Shown in pieces: positions 25,280-35,000 of a DNA stretch of 64,000 nt (position 1 is the stretch's first letter; each line of letters starts with the position of its first letter). The notes under the pieces were generated by a model, which ran no database searches, was not told the DNA's origin, and saw nothing but the letters and a program-made list of their open reading frames with translations. The DNA is from Bacteroidaceae bacterium (lineage in GTDB: Bacteria > Bacteroidota > Bacteroidia > Bacteroidales > Bacteroidaceae): NCBI GenBank assembly GCA_024684455.1, contig JAIKWU010000079.1, positions 120,489-184,488 of the forward strand, given 5' to 3'. Position numbers and translations under genes: made by a program.

Positions 25280-27592
25280 TCAGAGCAAGAGGCCGATTTG
25301 GTGGACAGCGGCGGAGACGACCCAGGCGACGGCGGTGGTGTAGGCGGCAGCGACGGCTGCCCAACGCCAAGAGCCCGTCTCGTTCTTGATGGCGACGATG
25401 GTGGCGATGCAGGGGAAGTAGAGGAGGACGAAGAGAAGGTAGCAGTAGGCGGTAAGGGGGGTGAGGCCGTCGAGTCCTCCGAGCACGCCGATGGTCGATG
25501 CGACAATTTCCTTCGCTCCCAATCCTGCGATGAGACTAACGTCGAGTTGCCAATTGAAGCCTTGCAGGGTGAAGAGGGGGGCTACTGCTTGTCCGATGTG
25601 TCCGATGAGGCTCTCCTCCATCGAGGGTGCCACGCCGTGCGTGCCGAAGTAGCCGAGCGCCCAGACGATGATGCTGGCGACGAGGATGATGCCGCCCATC
25701 TTCTTCAGGTATTCCTTGCCTTTCTCCCACGTGTGCCGCGCAATGGCCTTGCGTGTAGGCCAGCGGTAGGGCGGCAGTTCCATGACAAAGGGTGTGTCTT
25801 CACCTCGTAGCACGAAGCGCGAAAGGATGCGGCTCACGATGACGCTGACGACGATGCCCACGACATAGAGCGACATCATGACGAAGGGACGCCACTGCTG
25901 TGCGAAAAAGATGCCTGTAATCATAATGTAGATGGGCAGTCTCGCACTGCACGACATGAAGGGCAGGACCATCATGGTGATGAGCCTGCTGCGGCGGCTT
26001 TCGATGGTTCGTGTGGCCATGACGGCGGGCACGTTGCAGCCGAAACCCATGATGAGGGGGATGAACGACTTGCCGTGGAGTCCCATGCGGTGCATGAGTT
26101 TGTCCATGATGAAGGCGGCGCGGGCCATGTAGCCCGAGTCTTCCATGAAGGAGATGAAGAAGTAGAGGATGAGGATTTGTGGCAGGAATACGATGACGGA
26201 GCCGACACCGGCGATGATGCCATCGACCATCATGTCCTTGAGCATTCCGTCGGGCATGGTGCCGGAGACGAATGTGCCGAGCCACTCGACGCCTTGTTCA
26301 ATCCAGTCCATCGGATACTGCCCGACAACAAAGGTCGTCTCGAACATGACGAAGAGAATGAGGAAGAAGATGGGGAAGCCAAAGTAGCGATGCGAGAGCA
26401 GGTGGTCGATGCTGTGGGTGACGCGGTAGGTGTCTTCCTTCGTGCCGACGTCGTAGCCTGCCTCCTTCAGCGCACCGTTGATGAAGCCGTACTTGGCGTC
26501 CATGATGGTTGTCTCGCTGTCCTGCGCCGTTTCTTCCATGATACGCTCGGCTGCATGGTCGCGTGCCTCGATGATGGCTTTGCTGTTGGGCAGCGTTTGC
26601 ACGAAACGCTCGATGTCCTTGTCGTTCTCCAGGAGTTTTATGCCGAGGTAGCGTGTCGAATAGTGTGCACGCACGTCCTCGTTCTGCTTGAGCAGTTGCT
26701 GGATGGCCTCGATGCCGTGTTCGACCTCGTGTCCGTGGGGAATGTGTATGTGGCGCAGGCCGTAGTCACTCTCGTAAGCATCGATGACGGTACGGAAGAG
26801 TTCCTTCACGCCTCGTCCCGTCTTGAACGACGTGGGCACCATCGGTACGCCGAGCAGGGTCGAGAGCACCTGTAGGTCGAGCGTGTCGCCACGGCGTTCA
26901 AACTCATCGTACATATTGAGGGCACACACTACGCGCACGTTCATGTCGATGAGTTGGGTGGTAAGGTAGAGATTGCGTTCAAGGTTCGACGCATCGATGA
27001 CGTTGATGATGACGTCGGGAGTCTGATCGACGATGTACTTGCGGACGTAGAGTTCCTCGGGGCTGTAGGCCGACAGCGAATAGGTGCCAGGCAGGTCGAT
27101 GAGGTTGAAGTCATAGCCTTCAAACTCGGCGTGTGCCTCGGCTGCATCCACGGTCACGCCACTGTAATTGCCCACACGGGCATGGGCACCGCTGGCATAG
27201 TTGAACAGCGATGTCTTGCCACAGTTGGGGTTGCCGACCAGGGCAAGGGAGATGGACCCACTACCAACAGACTCTCCAGACCCCTCCCCGTCCCTCCCCA
27301 AGGGGAGGGCGTAAATTCTGCCTTTCGGATGAGACATCATACGCCCTCCCCTTGGGGAGGGACGGGGAGGGGTCTCCTGTATCTCTATCTGTCTGGCCTC
27401 CTCCCTACGCAGCGACACTTCGTAGTTCATGATGCGGTACTTCACGGGATCGTGTAGTGGGGCATTGAGCAGCGCTTCCACCTGCTGACCGCGGATGAAG
27501 CCCATCTCGACAATGCGCTTGCGGAAGCCACCGTGTCCCAGTACCTTCACAATTACCGCCTTCTCACCTGTCTGAAGTTCCGATAGTCGCAT
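25280..27592 (-). CDS. feoB: Fused ferrous iron transporter FeoA-FeoB
   Basis: The start is moved to ATG 27592 (MRLSELQTGEKAV), which begins a complete FeoA domain and lies just after the promoter; the ORF-track extension is unsupported. The 770-aa protein has FeoA (1-72), a linker, the FeoB G domain (G1 GNPNCGKTS at 120-128, G3 DLPGTYS, G4-like NMYD), and a membrane part with two gate repeats. FeoB moves Fe2+ across the inner membrane. The fusion is usual in Bacteroidales. What is unusual is the linker (about 74-107), encoded by a 36-bp perfect inverted repeat pair. It is separate from the iron/heme operon at 4-11 kb but may respond to the same signal. Confidence 0.95.
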   Translation of the reverse strand: MRLSELQTGEKAVIVKVLGHGGFRKRIVEMGFIRGQQVEALLNAPLHDPVKYRIMNYEVSLRREEARQIEIQETPPRPSPRGGRMMSHPKGRIYALPLGRDGEGSGESVGSGSISLALVGNPNCGKTSLFNYASGAHARVGNYSGVTVDAAEAHAEFEGYDFNLIDLPGTYSLSAYSPEELYVRKYIVDQTPDVIINVIDASNLERNLYLTTQLIDMNVRVVCALNMYDEFERRGDTLDLQVLSTLLGVPMVPTSFKTGRGVKELFRTVIDAYESDYGLRHIHIPHGHEVEHGIEAIQQLLKQNEDVRAHYSTRYLGIKLLENDKDIERFVQTLPNSKAIIEARDHAAERIMEETAQDSETTIMDAKYGFINGALKEAGYDVGTKEDTYRVTHSIDHLLSHRYFGFPIFFLILFVMFETTFVVGQYPMDWIEQGVEWLGTFVSGTMPDGMLKDMMVDGIIAGVGSVIVFLPQILILYFFISFMEDSGYMARAAFIMDKLMHRMGLHGKSFIPLIMGFGCNVPAVMATRTIESRRSRLITMMVLPFMSCSARLPIYIMITGIFFAQQWRPFVMMSLYVVGIVVSVIVSRILSRFVLRGEDTPFVMELPPYRWPTRKAIARHTWEKGKEYLKKMGGIILVASIIVWALGYFGTHGVAPSMEESLIGHIGQAVAPLFTLQGFNWQLDVSLIAGLGAKEIVASTIGVLGGLDGLTPLTAYCYLLFVLLYFPCIATIVAIKNETGSWRWAAVAAAYTTAVAWVVSAAVHQIGLLL
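27278..27375. repeat. 36-bp inverted repeat pair inserted in the feoAB coding sequence
   Basis: 27278-27313 and 27340-27375 are perfect reverse complements across 26 bp. Each arm holds its own CCCTCCCC/GGGGAGGG palindrome. The whole block stays in frame and encodes a Pro/Arg/Gly-rich linker (TPPRPSPRGG ... LPLGRDGEG) between FeoA and the FeoB G domain. Confidence 0.9.
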
Positions 27593-27613
27593 TCTCCTTC
27601 TCTTTTTCGGCTG

Positions 27614-27621
27614 CAAAGTTA
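27614..27621 (-). promoter_or_regulatory. -7 box of feoAB
   Basis: The box reads TAACTTTG on the minus strand, about 22 bp before the chosen ATG. It supports the start at 27592. No strong TTTG was seen at -33. Confidence 0.55.
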
Positions 27622-27740
27622 CGGTAAATTTCGCGTCTTTCAGTATTTTCATCCCCGAAAAAAACAGATAATACCCACAAATAGGTATTTGGAGACGTAC
27701 GCTCCGTAGAACGAACGGCGAAAAAGAGCAGCGAAATGTC

Positions 27741-27826
27741 AACGCTAAGTGCTTGGCGTAAACACGCTAAGCACTTGGAAGAAAAACGCCAAGCACTTGG
27801 CGTGATTGTTCCAAGCACTTGGCGAT
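27741..27826. repeat. 22-bp-period palindrome array, CCAAGCACTTGG family (copy 1)
   Basis: Four units built on AAGYRCTT (GCTAAGTGCTTGGCG, GCTAAGCACTTGG, GCCAAGCACTTGGCG, CCAAGCACTTGGCG) have centres at 27750.5, 27772.5, 27794.5 and 27816.5, exactly 22 bp apart. The array lies between the phosphatase-protein gene and the feoAB promoter. On the minus strand the third unit is followed by TTTTTC, so it may also act as a terminator. Confidence 0.85.
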
Positions 27827-27848
27827 ATAAAAAAAGTGGAAAGAGGAA

Positions 27849-30800
27849 TCAGCGCATCAGCACTTTCTTTCCGTCGATGATGTAGAGTCCTTTCGTGGGC
27901 TGTGCGACACGACGTCCGCTGAGGTCATAAATGGTACTTTGTACATTGTTCTTTGTACTTTGTACATCCTCGATGCCTGTCGGTGTCTCGCCGTTGAAGA
28001 AAATGATGCCGCGCGTGGAGGCATCGTCGGGCGTGTCGAGCACGATATAGGCGTGCAGACTCTTGAGTGACGGCGTGGCGGTGTCGGCAACGTAGAAGGC
28101 TGGTACATTCAGGACGTAACTGGTGTGTCCTGCTTCGACAGCCTGCGTCACGTCGAAGTTGGCTGCGTAATTGCCTGAGAAACGTCCGCCTGTGAACGGT
28201 GTGCTATAAGCGGCACCACGTTCGAGCGTCACGCCCGTCACATTATAGGTATGGCTGTCGCTGACGGATGCCGGCGTGAGGAGGAAGGGGACATTGGCGG
28301 TGGTCGTATAGACCCTCTTCGTCTGCAGTTCCGTGCCGTCGTAGCCTGTGATATTCTCGATGAGCGTACCCGTTCCGAAAAGTGTGCGTATCGTGTTGGA
28401 ATTGAGGGCGAAGGGAAGGATGACAGCGTTGCGTTGTCCTGGCTGGAGGGTGCATTTCAGTGTCACATCGGTCTTGCCTGCCTGGAAACCATCGATATCT
28501 TTGTCCTCATCGATGACGACTGGCTTCGACGTCACGTCTTCCAGCATGACGCTGCGGAAGTAGTCAATCTCTTCCTGCGGAATCTTCAGCGTGTTAAGGA
28601 AGTAGTTCTCAAACTTTTCGGTCAGCGTGGTTCCCTCCAATGCATCAATCACAGCGATGCGGTCACTCCATTTGTCCTTATAGCGAGCACCGGCAATCGA
28701 ATAGGAGGTCAACTCAAAGTCCTTGAAGATGGCATCGAAGCCGAGGCCGAGAATACCTTCCTGCAACATGGCCCAGAGGCCTGTGCGGTCAGCACCCCAT
28801 ACGCAGTGGAAGTAGAGGGCCTTGCCGGCGCGAAGGGTTTTGAGCGTGAGTGCCCATTCTTTACGCCAGTGCTCAATCGACTCCTCTTTGTTGAGGTCTT
28901 CGGGCAGCCAGTCGTTGCCGTTGGCGAAGTAGAAGGTGTCGGAGAAACCGAAGGGCGAGTGGCCGGCAGAACTACTGCTCTCGCCATCCCAGCGCAGGTC
29001 GATTTCGGAAGCGATGCCGAGATTGCGCAACACCTGCAGGTCGGCTGCATTGGCGGTGTGGTCGCCGTTCAGTTCCGAGCCACGGTAGATGTGGCCATAC
29101 GTCACACGCTTGGTGCGGTCGTCTGTGAGCCAGCCGCCGAGGTCGCGGATGTTGTTGCCCGTGGGTGCATAGATCATGCGCAGACGGCCTTCGGTGTGGA
29201 AACAACCCTTCTTGCGTGTCGTTCCGTCAGCAACGACGCGGAAATAGTAGGTGCGCTGTGGATAGAGATTAGGAATGTAGCAGTCGGCGCCAGGGAGCAC
29301 ACGGCGTTGTGTCGAGGTGGCAAACGACTTGTCGTCGCTAAACTCCACATAGATGTTCGTAGCATCGCTGATGCCTACCGGTATCATCACGGGGTTGGGC
29401 GTGTCGCGACGTTGCGGCGGAGTCATGCTCCGGTAGTTGTCGATATAACTGTCGCCCGACAGAAAATAGGAAACCTCGGAGAGGAACTTGCGTGCACTGA
29501 AGTTCTCCAACGTGGCGGTGAAGTCCATGCGCTGCGGCTCGACCACGTAGAACGGGAGCGACGTGGATGCTGTGAGCGACGATCCTTTTGCCTGCAGCAG
29601 GTACTTCCACGTGTAGTTGACTTCGCGGCGGTTCTCCTTGATGTAGAACGACTGCAGCCAACCGCCGTTCCACGGCAGGAGGTAGATGTCGGGCTTCACA
29701 GGACTGAGCGTCACGATGCCGAAGTCTATGGCGTCGGTTGTCTCGTAGGGCTTGACGACGCAGGGAACGCCAGCACGCACATGACTGACGGGATAGATGA
29801 CAGCGGTCTTGTCTTTGAGTCCGCCGACACAGTAGAGTTCAGCAAAGTCGTCGGTCGTAATGTCGAAGGGCACACACAGCGGCATAAGCGTGCCTGCCGT
29901 GAATTTCTTCTGGAGGGTGACATGTGCCTTGGTGGGTATGCTGACGGTGTATTCTGTGTCATTGTCCGATAGCGTCACTTCGGGTACATCATCACCGTAG
30001 AAGAGACGGAAGTTGCCGAAGAAGGTGCGGTTGTACGTCAAGGTCGTCGGGTCGATGCGGATGCCCAGCGGAACGTCGCTTGCGGCATCGAGCGTCAAGT
30101 CAACACCTACCCAATAGTCGCCATATTCGAACGAAGTGGGCGCGGAAGCCGAACTGGTGGGGAAGGCCCGTCCTTCCATCGTGGACTGCATACCGCTGGT
30201 GCGTGTCGTGGCATAGCGACAGCCTTCCATCTGGCTCGGCAACTTGACCGACTGGTCGCCCAAGTAGAGCGAAGCCTTCACTTCTTCGATGCCGTTTTCA
30301 TAGTTGCGTACCGAGGTGACCACATCGGTCGGACGATAGAAACCTTGTGCCATCAGGGTGTAATGACCGGCAGGCAGACCCTTAACCACCTGTTCGACGG
30401 TGGCTGTGAGGCGTGTGTTCTCTGCATGACCTACACCGGCAGCCGTCGTCTTCAGATTGGCATTCTTCGCCGTCCATCCGCGTGAACCTTGTGTCATGTC
30501 GGCGTTGGTGATAAGTGCCGTGAGTTCGTAGTTCCCATTGGCGGCAGGATAGTTCTTCACCACGTCAAGCACTGCTGTGCGCACCTCATCGAACACCACC
30601 TCTGCATCGGCATCTGTATCGATGACGCGCAGACGGTTCTGTGCGTCTTGATAGACGACTGCAAAGCCCTCGTGTCCACCCGATGCCTGCTCAACGATAC
30701 CAGCCAGTTTGTCGAGTTGACGGAGGTAGCGGTTGTCAACGGGCTTGATGTCGCCGTAATAGTAGAGTCGTGCATCGACCCACGTCATCCAGTTGAACGA

Positions 30801-31823
30801 GGCATTCTTTGTCTCGAAGCCGATGGTCAGTTTACCGTCAGTGCCTACTTGAGCAATGGCGGAATAGGTGTCGTAAAAGCCTTTTCCGACGAGGCTGCCG
30901 CCAGTGATTTCCACACCTTCGGTAATGGGTACGGACTGTGTGCCGCACAGCATGGAAAGGCCTGAAGCAGTACCATCGAAGTCACCGTTTTCGTCATAGA
31001 CACGCACCTGTGAACGGAACTCATACCAACCTGCTGGCAGGCTGGTGTAGGAAGATGTGATACGGGCATCGCCCAGTTGATAGGCCGGCCCCGTCCAATA
31101 GTTCAACTGTGCAGCCTCAAACTGGCTCACATCCATATTATTGGTTGTCGTGGGGAAGACACCGTGTGTGTGGGCAGTCGTTTCCACAAAGTCCCAATGC
31201 GCAGATGAGAATCCGTTCCAGTACTCCACGAGTTGTGGAAAATGGCCAGTCTGACCTTCGCCGAGATGTTGGCGATAGGCTTCGGTTTCGCCGAGGTAGG
31301 AAAGACGGAAGTGGTCGCACTTGAACCAACTGGCCGACTTCATGCCGAGTTTCACATAGTGTGTTGTGGCATCGACGAAAAAGTTCAGTTGAATCTCCTC
31401 GAGCGAACTCTTGTGCTGTGGCACAACGGAGACTTGTGCTTCGTTGGCATAGAGCCATACTGGCGTGTTGACACTGGTGTAGGTGTTCGAAGCCACCATG
31501 GCTACGAGCCGGTATTCGCCGGCAGGCAGCCCTGTCAGTTCTTGCTCCACAAACTGGTTGGGGCAGCAGAACACATAGTTGTCGCCCTGCGTCCATGTGT
31601 TGAACATGTAACTGCCGTTGCAGTTCGACACGGTATAGACGGCATCCGAATTGGGACGTACACCGATGTCGCCTTCAATCCACGACTGTGTCCATCCTGT
31701 CAGGTCGCCCGTCTCGAACGATGGGTTCACAATGCGGTCAGTAAAGTCCTGGACAGTCTGAGCCACAGAGGTGAATGAATTCAACAAACACACGCTCAGC
31801 AAGAAGGAAATCACTTTCTTCAT
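27849..31823 (-). CDS. Secreted cysteine-phosphatase protein with carbohydrate-binding-like modules (1324 aa)
   Basis: A signal peptide (about 1-21) is followed by three galactose-binding-like modules (about 25-190, 200-350, 445-640; NPSFETGDLTGW and similar), a beta domain, an Fn3-like segment (about 820-890) and a Y_phosphatase3-type domain (about 895-1110). The phosphatase keeps NIRDLGGW, YGHIYRGSELNG, SEIDLR and the CX5R loop HCVWGADRTG (H1006, C1007, R1013). The enzyme should dephosphorylate a phosphotyrosine, phosphoinositide or other phosphoester outside the cytoplasm; substrate unknown. A beta domain shared with the two related proteins and a Por-like tail (IYDLSGRRVAQPTKGLYI) end it. 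It starts 56 bp after small protein B and probably belongs to that operon. Confidence 0.85.
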   Translation of the reverse strand: MKKVISFLLSVCLLNSFTSVAQTVQDFTDRIVNPSFETGDLTGWTQSWIEGDIGVRPNSDAVYTVSNCNGSYMFNTWTQGDNYVFCCPNQFVEQELTGLPAGEYRLVAMVASNTYTSVNTPVWLYANEAQVSVVPQHKSSLEEIQLNFFVDATTHYVKLGMKSASWFKCDHFRLSYLGETEAYRQHLGEGQTGHFPQLVEYWNGFSSAHWDFVETTAHTHGVFPTTTNNMDVSQFEAAQLNYWTGPAYQLGDARITSSYTSLPAGWYEFRSQVRVYDENGDFDGTASGLSMLCGTQSVPITEGVEITGGSLVGKGFYDTYSAIAQVGTDGKLTIGFETKNASFNWMTWVDARLYYYGDIKPVDNRYLRQLDKLAGIVEQASGGHEGFAVVYQDAQNRLRVIDTDADAEVVFDEVRTAVLDVVKNYPAANGNYELTALITNADMTQGSRGWTAKNANLKTTAAGVGHAENTRLTATVEQVVKGLPAGHYTLMAQGFYRPTDVVTSVRNYENGIEEVKASLYLGDQSVKLPSQMEGCRYATTRTSGMQSTMEGRAFPTSSASAPTSFEYGDYWVGVDLTLDAASDVPLGIRIDPTTLTYNRTFFGNFRLFYGDDVPEVTLSDNDTEYTVSIPTKAHVTLQKKFTAGTLMPLCVPFDITTDDFAELYCVGGLKDKTAVIYPVSHVRAGVPCVVKPYETTDAIDFGIVTLSPVKPDIYLLPWNGGWLQSFYIKENRREVNYTWKYLLQAKGSSLTASTSLPFYVVEPQRMDFTATLENFSARKFLSEVSYFLSGDSYIDNYRSMTPPQRRDTPNPVMIPVGISDATNIYVEFSDDKSFATSTQRRVLPGADCYIPNLYPQRTYYFRVVADGTTRKKGCFHTEGRLRMIYAPTGNNIRDLGGWLTDDRTKRVTYGHIYRGSELNGDHTANAADLQVLRNLGIASEIDLRWDGESSSSAGHSPFGFSDTFYFANGNDWLPEDLNKEESIEHWRKEWALTLKTLRAGKALYFHCVWGADRTGLWAMLQEGILGLGFDAIFKDFELTSYSIAGARYKDKWSDRIAVIDALEGTTLTEKFENYFLNTLKIPQEEIDYFRSVMLEDVTSKPVVIDEDKDIDGFQAGKTDVTLKCTLQPGQRNAVILPFALNSNTIRTLFGTGTLIENITGYDGTELQTKRVYTTTANVPFLLTPASVSDSHTYNVTGVTLERGAAYSTPFTGGRFSGNYAANFDVTQAVEAGHTSYVLNVPAFYVADTATPSLKSLHAYIVLDTPDDASTRGIIFFNGETPTGIEDVQSTKNNVQSTIYDLSGRRVAQPTKGLYIIDGKKVLMR
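27935..27962 (-). repeat. Tandem heptamer repeat before the tail of the 1324-aa phosphatase protein
   Basis: The units TACTTTG, TACATTG, TTCTTTG and TACTTTG (plus-strand reading) encode VQSTKNNVQS just upstream of the IYDLSGRR tail motif. Confidence 0.75.
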
Positions 31824-31879
31824 GTTGTCAATCAGTTTGATTTTACGTCAGTTCTTCCGAACTCTCTTTACTATACAGC

Positions 31880-32074
31880 CTACCAGAGACCTTTTTCCCA
31901 GTTCTCGTTGTTCTCCTGAAGGACGAGGTCCTCGTCCAGTTCATCACGACGAGGAGCATCGACTGGCATACCAGGCTGATACTCGCCGCCGTTGCCTGAA
32001 CCAGGATTCACATCCAAGAGTAGTGGTGCGAAGGGTGCAACCGTTGTCTGCGGTGAATGATATCGCTTTTTCAT
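31880..32074 (-). CDS. Small W-tail protein B (64 aa)
   Basis: The start is taken at MKKRYHSP (ATG 32074); an ATG two codons upstream (32080) is also possible. It has the common layout of the family: MKK.Y..P start, a hydrophobic patch (FAPLLLDV, 15-22), a Gly site (GSGNGG, 25-30) followed by EYQPG, a strongly acidic tail and a Trp-rich end (NWEKGLW). It lies 4-10 bp after the 1711-aa phosphatase protein and 56 bp before the 1324-aa one. Compared with A and C it has no Cys and two extra residues in the W-tail. Function unknown. Confidence 0.65.
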   Translation of the reverse strand: MKKRYHSPQTTVAPFAPLLLDVNPGSGNGGEYQPGMPVDAPRRDELDEDLVLQENNENWEKGLW

Positions 32075-32084
32075 TATCATACTC

Positions 32085-35000
32085 TTATTTTACATAAACT
32101 TTTTTACCGTTCACAATGTAAAGACCACGGGTAGGCTGCCCGACACGACGTCCGCTGAGGTCATAAATCGTACTGGGTGCGTCGTCCTTGATACTTTGTA
32201 CCTGGTCTATGCCCGTGGCTTCGCTGTCGAAGGTCACAATGCTCTTCACACCGCTGGCCGGCGTGTCGAGCACGAGGTAAGCGCGAGTGCTCTTCATTGG
32301 AGCAGCCGTCTCATTGATGACGTAGAACTTGTCGTTCGAGATAACGTAGTTCTCCTTGCCGTCAACAGTCGATTTTGCTACGTCCATGGCGGCATAGGTG
32401 CCGACCATCTTGCCGTTCGTAAACACTGCATCGGAGAGTTCGCCCTCAACCATCGTCACTTCGTCGAGCACATAGGTATTGTCGCTACGGGGTTCGGTGG
32501 GCACGAGCAGGAAGGGCTTGTTTGCCGGAGCAATGTCGGTGTCCTTGGTGATTGCCTCTGTCTTCAGCACGCCATCTTCGTAGGAGACGATATTCTCTAT
32601 CTTAGTGCCCTTGCCGAAGAAATCCTTGGCTTTCCACAAATCCAGGTCGCAAGGCAGGACAACGGTGTTGTGCTTATCCGCCTTGAGCGTGCGATGCAGG
32701 GTGATATCGGCCTTGCCATTGTAATAGGCAGGCACGTTGGCATCCTCGTCGATGGTGAGCGGATAGACTTCGAGCATCACGCTACGGAAGTAGGTGATGT
32801 CGTCCATAGGAACGCCAAGTTTGTTCAGGAAGTAGTTTTCAAACTTGTCGCGCAGGGTGGCACCTTCAAGCGCGAGGATGACGTCGATGCGGTCCTGGAA
32901 CGAGGTCTTCAGACGGTTACCGGCAACTGAGAACGAAGTCAGTTCGTAGTCCTTGTATATCTGGTCGATCGTCAAGCCGAGCAGGCCTTCGAGCAGGAAG
33001 GAGAGCATACCCGTGCGGTCGGCACCCCATGCACAGTGGAAATAGACAGCCTTGCCCTGACGGAAGTGGTTGAGGATGAAGTCGAACTCCTGCTTCAGAC
33101 GCTGCTGAGTGCCGCTCTCATTGAGGTTGGCAGCCGTGTAATCATTGGCAGCGGCAAAGTAATAGTCATCGCCTGTAAAGCCGAAGGCGGAGGTGCCACA
33201 GCCCATGTCCTTGTCGTGGTCAGACTTCCAGCGGAGGTCGATTTCGCCACCCACACCAAGGTCGCGCAGTGTCTGCAAGTCTTCGGCAGTGGCACTAAAG
33301 TAGCCGTTGAGCGTCGAGCCACGGAAGAGGTGACCGTAGGTAGTGCGGTGTCTATCCTGCGTCTCCCAACCACCGAGGTCGCGGATGTTGTAGGCCGACG
33401 GTGCATAGACCATGCGCAGGTGACCCTTCGTATGGAACTGACCTCGATAGCCAGTGCTCGCCTCGAAGTACTCGAATTTATAGGTCTCCTGTGGCAAGAG
33501 GTTATAGACGTAGGCTTCTGTGGCTCCAGCAGGAACCATGATGCGTACCACCTCTTCAAAATTGCTGTTCTGTATGATGATTTCTATTTCATCGTTGTGA
33601 GCCGGCAGCGGTATCATTACGGCATTGGGAATGTCACGGCGTGTGGGAGGAGCCACGTTGTAGGCCGCAACCTCAGAGGCTTCGCTGCTGCCGCTGTAGG
33701 ATACTAAATTAAGATACCTGCGTGCAGCGAGGTTCTCCATATTGACATCGAACTCCATGTCATTGAAGTCAAGCACAACCTTTCCTATCTCTGCATCTGG
33801 ATGGGAATTTCCATCCATGCCGTAGTAGGTCCAGGTGTCGTTAGCAGCATTCACCCTGGCCCAGCCGCCAGCCCACGGCATGACGAACTTCTTGCCGTTG
33901 GTCAGCGTCATCTCCATCGGAGCGCTGTAGTTGGCGATGCTGAACTTGGCATAGCAAGGCGTGCCGGCTGGCACGGTGTTGACAGGATAGATAGAGAGGC
34001 TACCCTCAGACTCCTCACCAGCAAGGGCGTAGAGTTCGTCAATATAGTCGTCGCTGACGTCGAGTGTGAACGGAGCGCAGACAGGTGTGAGTTCGTCGGC
34101 AGCGTTGTTGAGGGCCACCTGCGGAACCTCACCGATGTACCAGAGTTTGAAGTTATCGACAGCCGTCCAAGCCTTCGTGTTGGCACAGCGATAGCCGATG
34201 GTGACAAGGGCATCGTCGGCCAGCACACCGATGAGCGTGTTGGGATAGTGCCCAGCCTGCAGATATTTGTTGGCTGCACTGCTACCATTCGGAATGAAGA
34301 AGGAAGCACCGCTGGGCTGTTCGCCACTCAGACTGTTGTTTGTCGTTCCCTGATAGTCGAACAGGTTCATCACCAGTTGCTCGTTGCCGTTGAGGTAGAT
34401 GGCTCCAGTGACGATGCTGTTGCCAGACTGGTAGTCAGCCCAAGCATCATTCATCGGGTCGTTCGTACGTTCGAAACCATCGACCGTCATCTTGTACGCA
34501 CCGGCAGGCAGCATGTAGGGCAGCGTCTGTCCGAGGTCGAACGAACTGTTGTAGTAGCGCATCACGCCGTTGGTCACGCCGACGGTCGTCGATGAGGCCA
34601 GTGTCTCTGTCCAGTACGCCTTGTAGTTCGTATCGCTGAAGTCGGCATCCTGAATCATCCACGTGAGGTCAAAACCTTGCCCCTCGTTGATGGTGACGCT
34701 CTTCAGGAATGTGAGGGCCGCGGCCCAGAGGTTCTGCTTCTCTGCTTCGAGCGCAGCCACGCTGCTGACGTTCTCCACATTGGTGTTGGCCGTGGAGAGC
34801 GCACTGCTGTAGTCGCTGGCGGCTGTGCCTTCGTCGGTATAGACGGCGGTCTGGTCGATGAAGCGCTCTTGAATCATCTGCCGCATGGTCTTGTAGTCAG
34901 CATACGGTTCGACGTAGGGCTCTGCAACGGCCACTGCTGCGTTGATGGCGGCGATGGCGGCCTGATAGTCCTCTGCGGTGGTGTAGGTCTTGTTGTTCTG

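Noticed and set aside
27593-27742. N-terminal extension of the FeoAB ORF (50 residues)
   Set aside because: It covers the -7 box, runs into the palindrome array, and has no similarity to FeoA; ATG 27592 starts a full FeoA domain.
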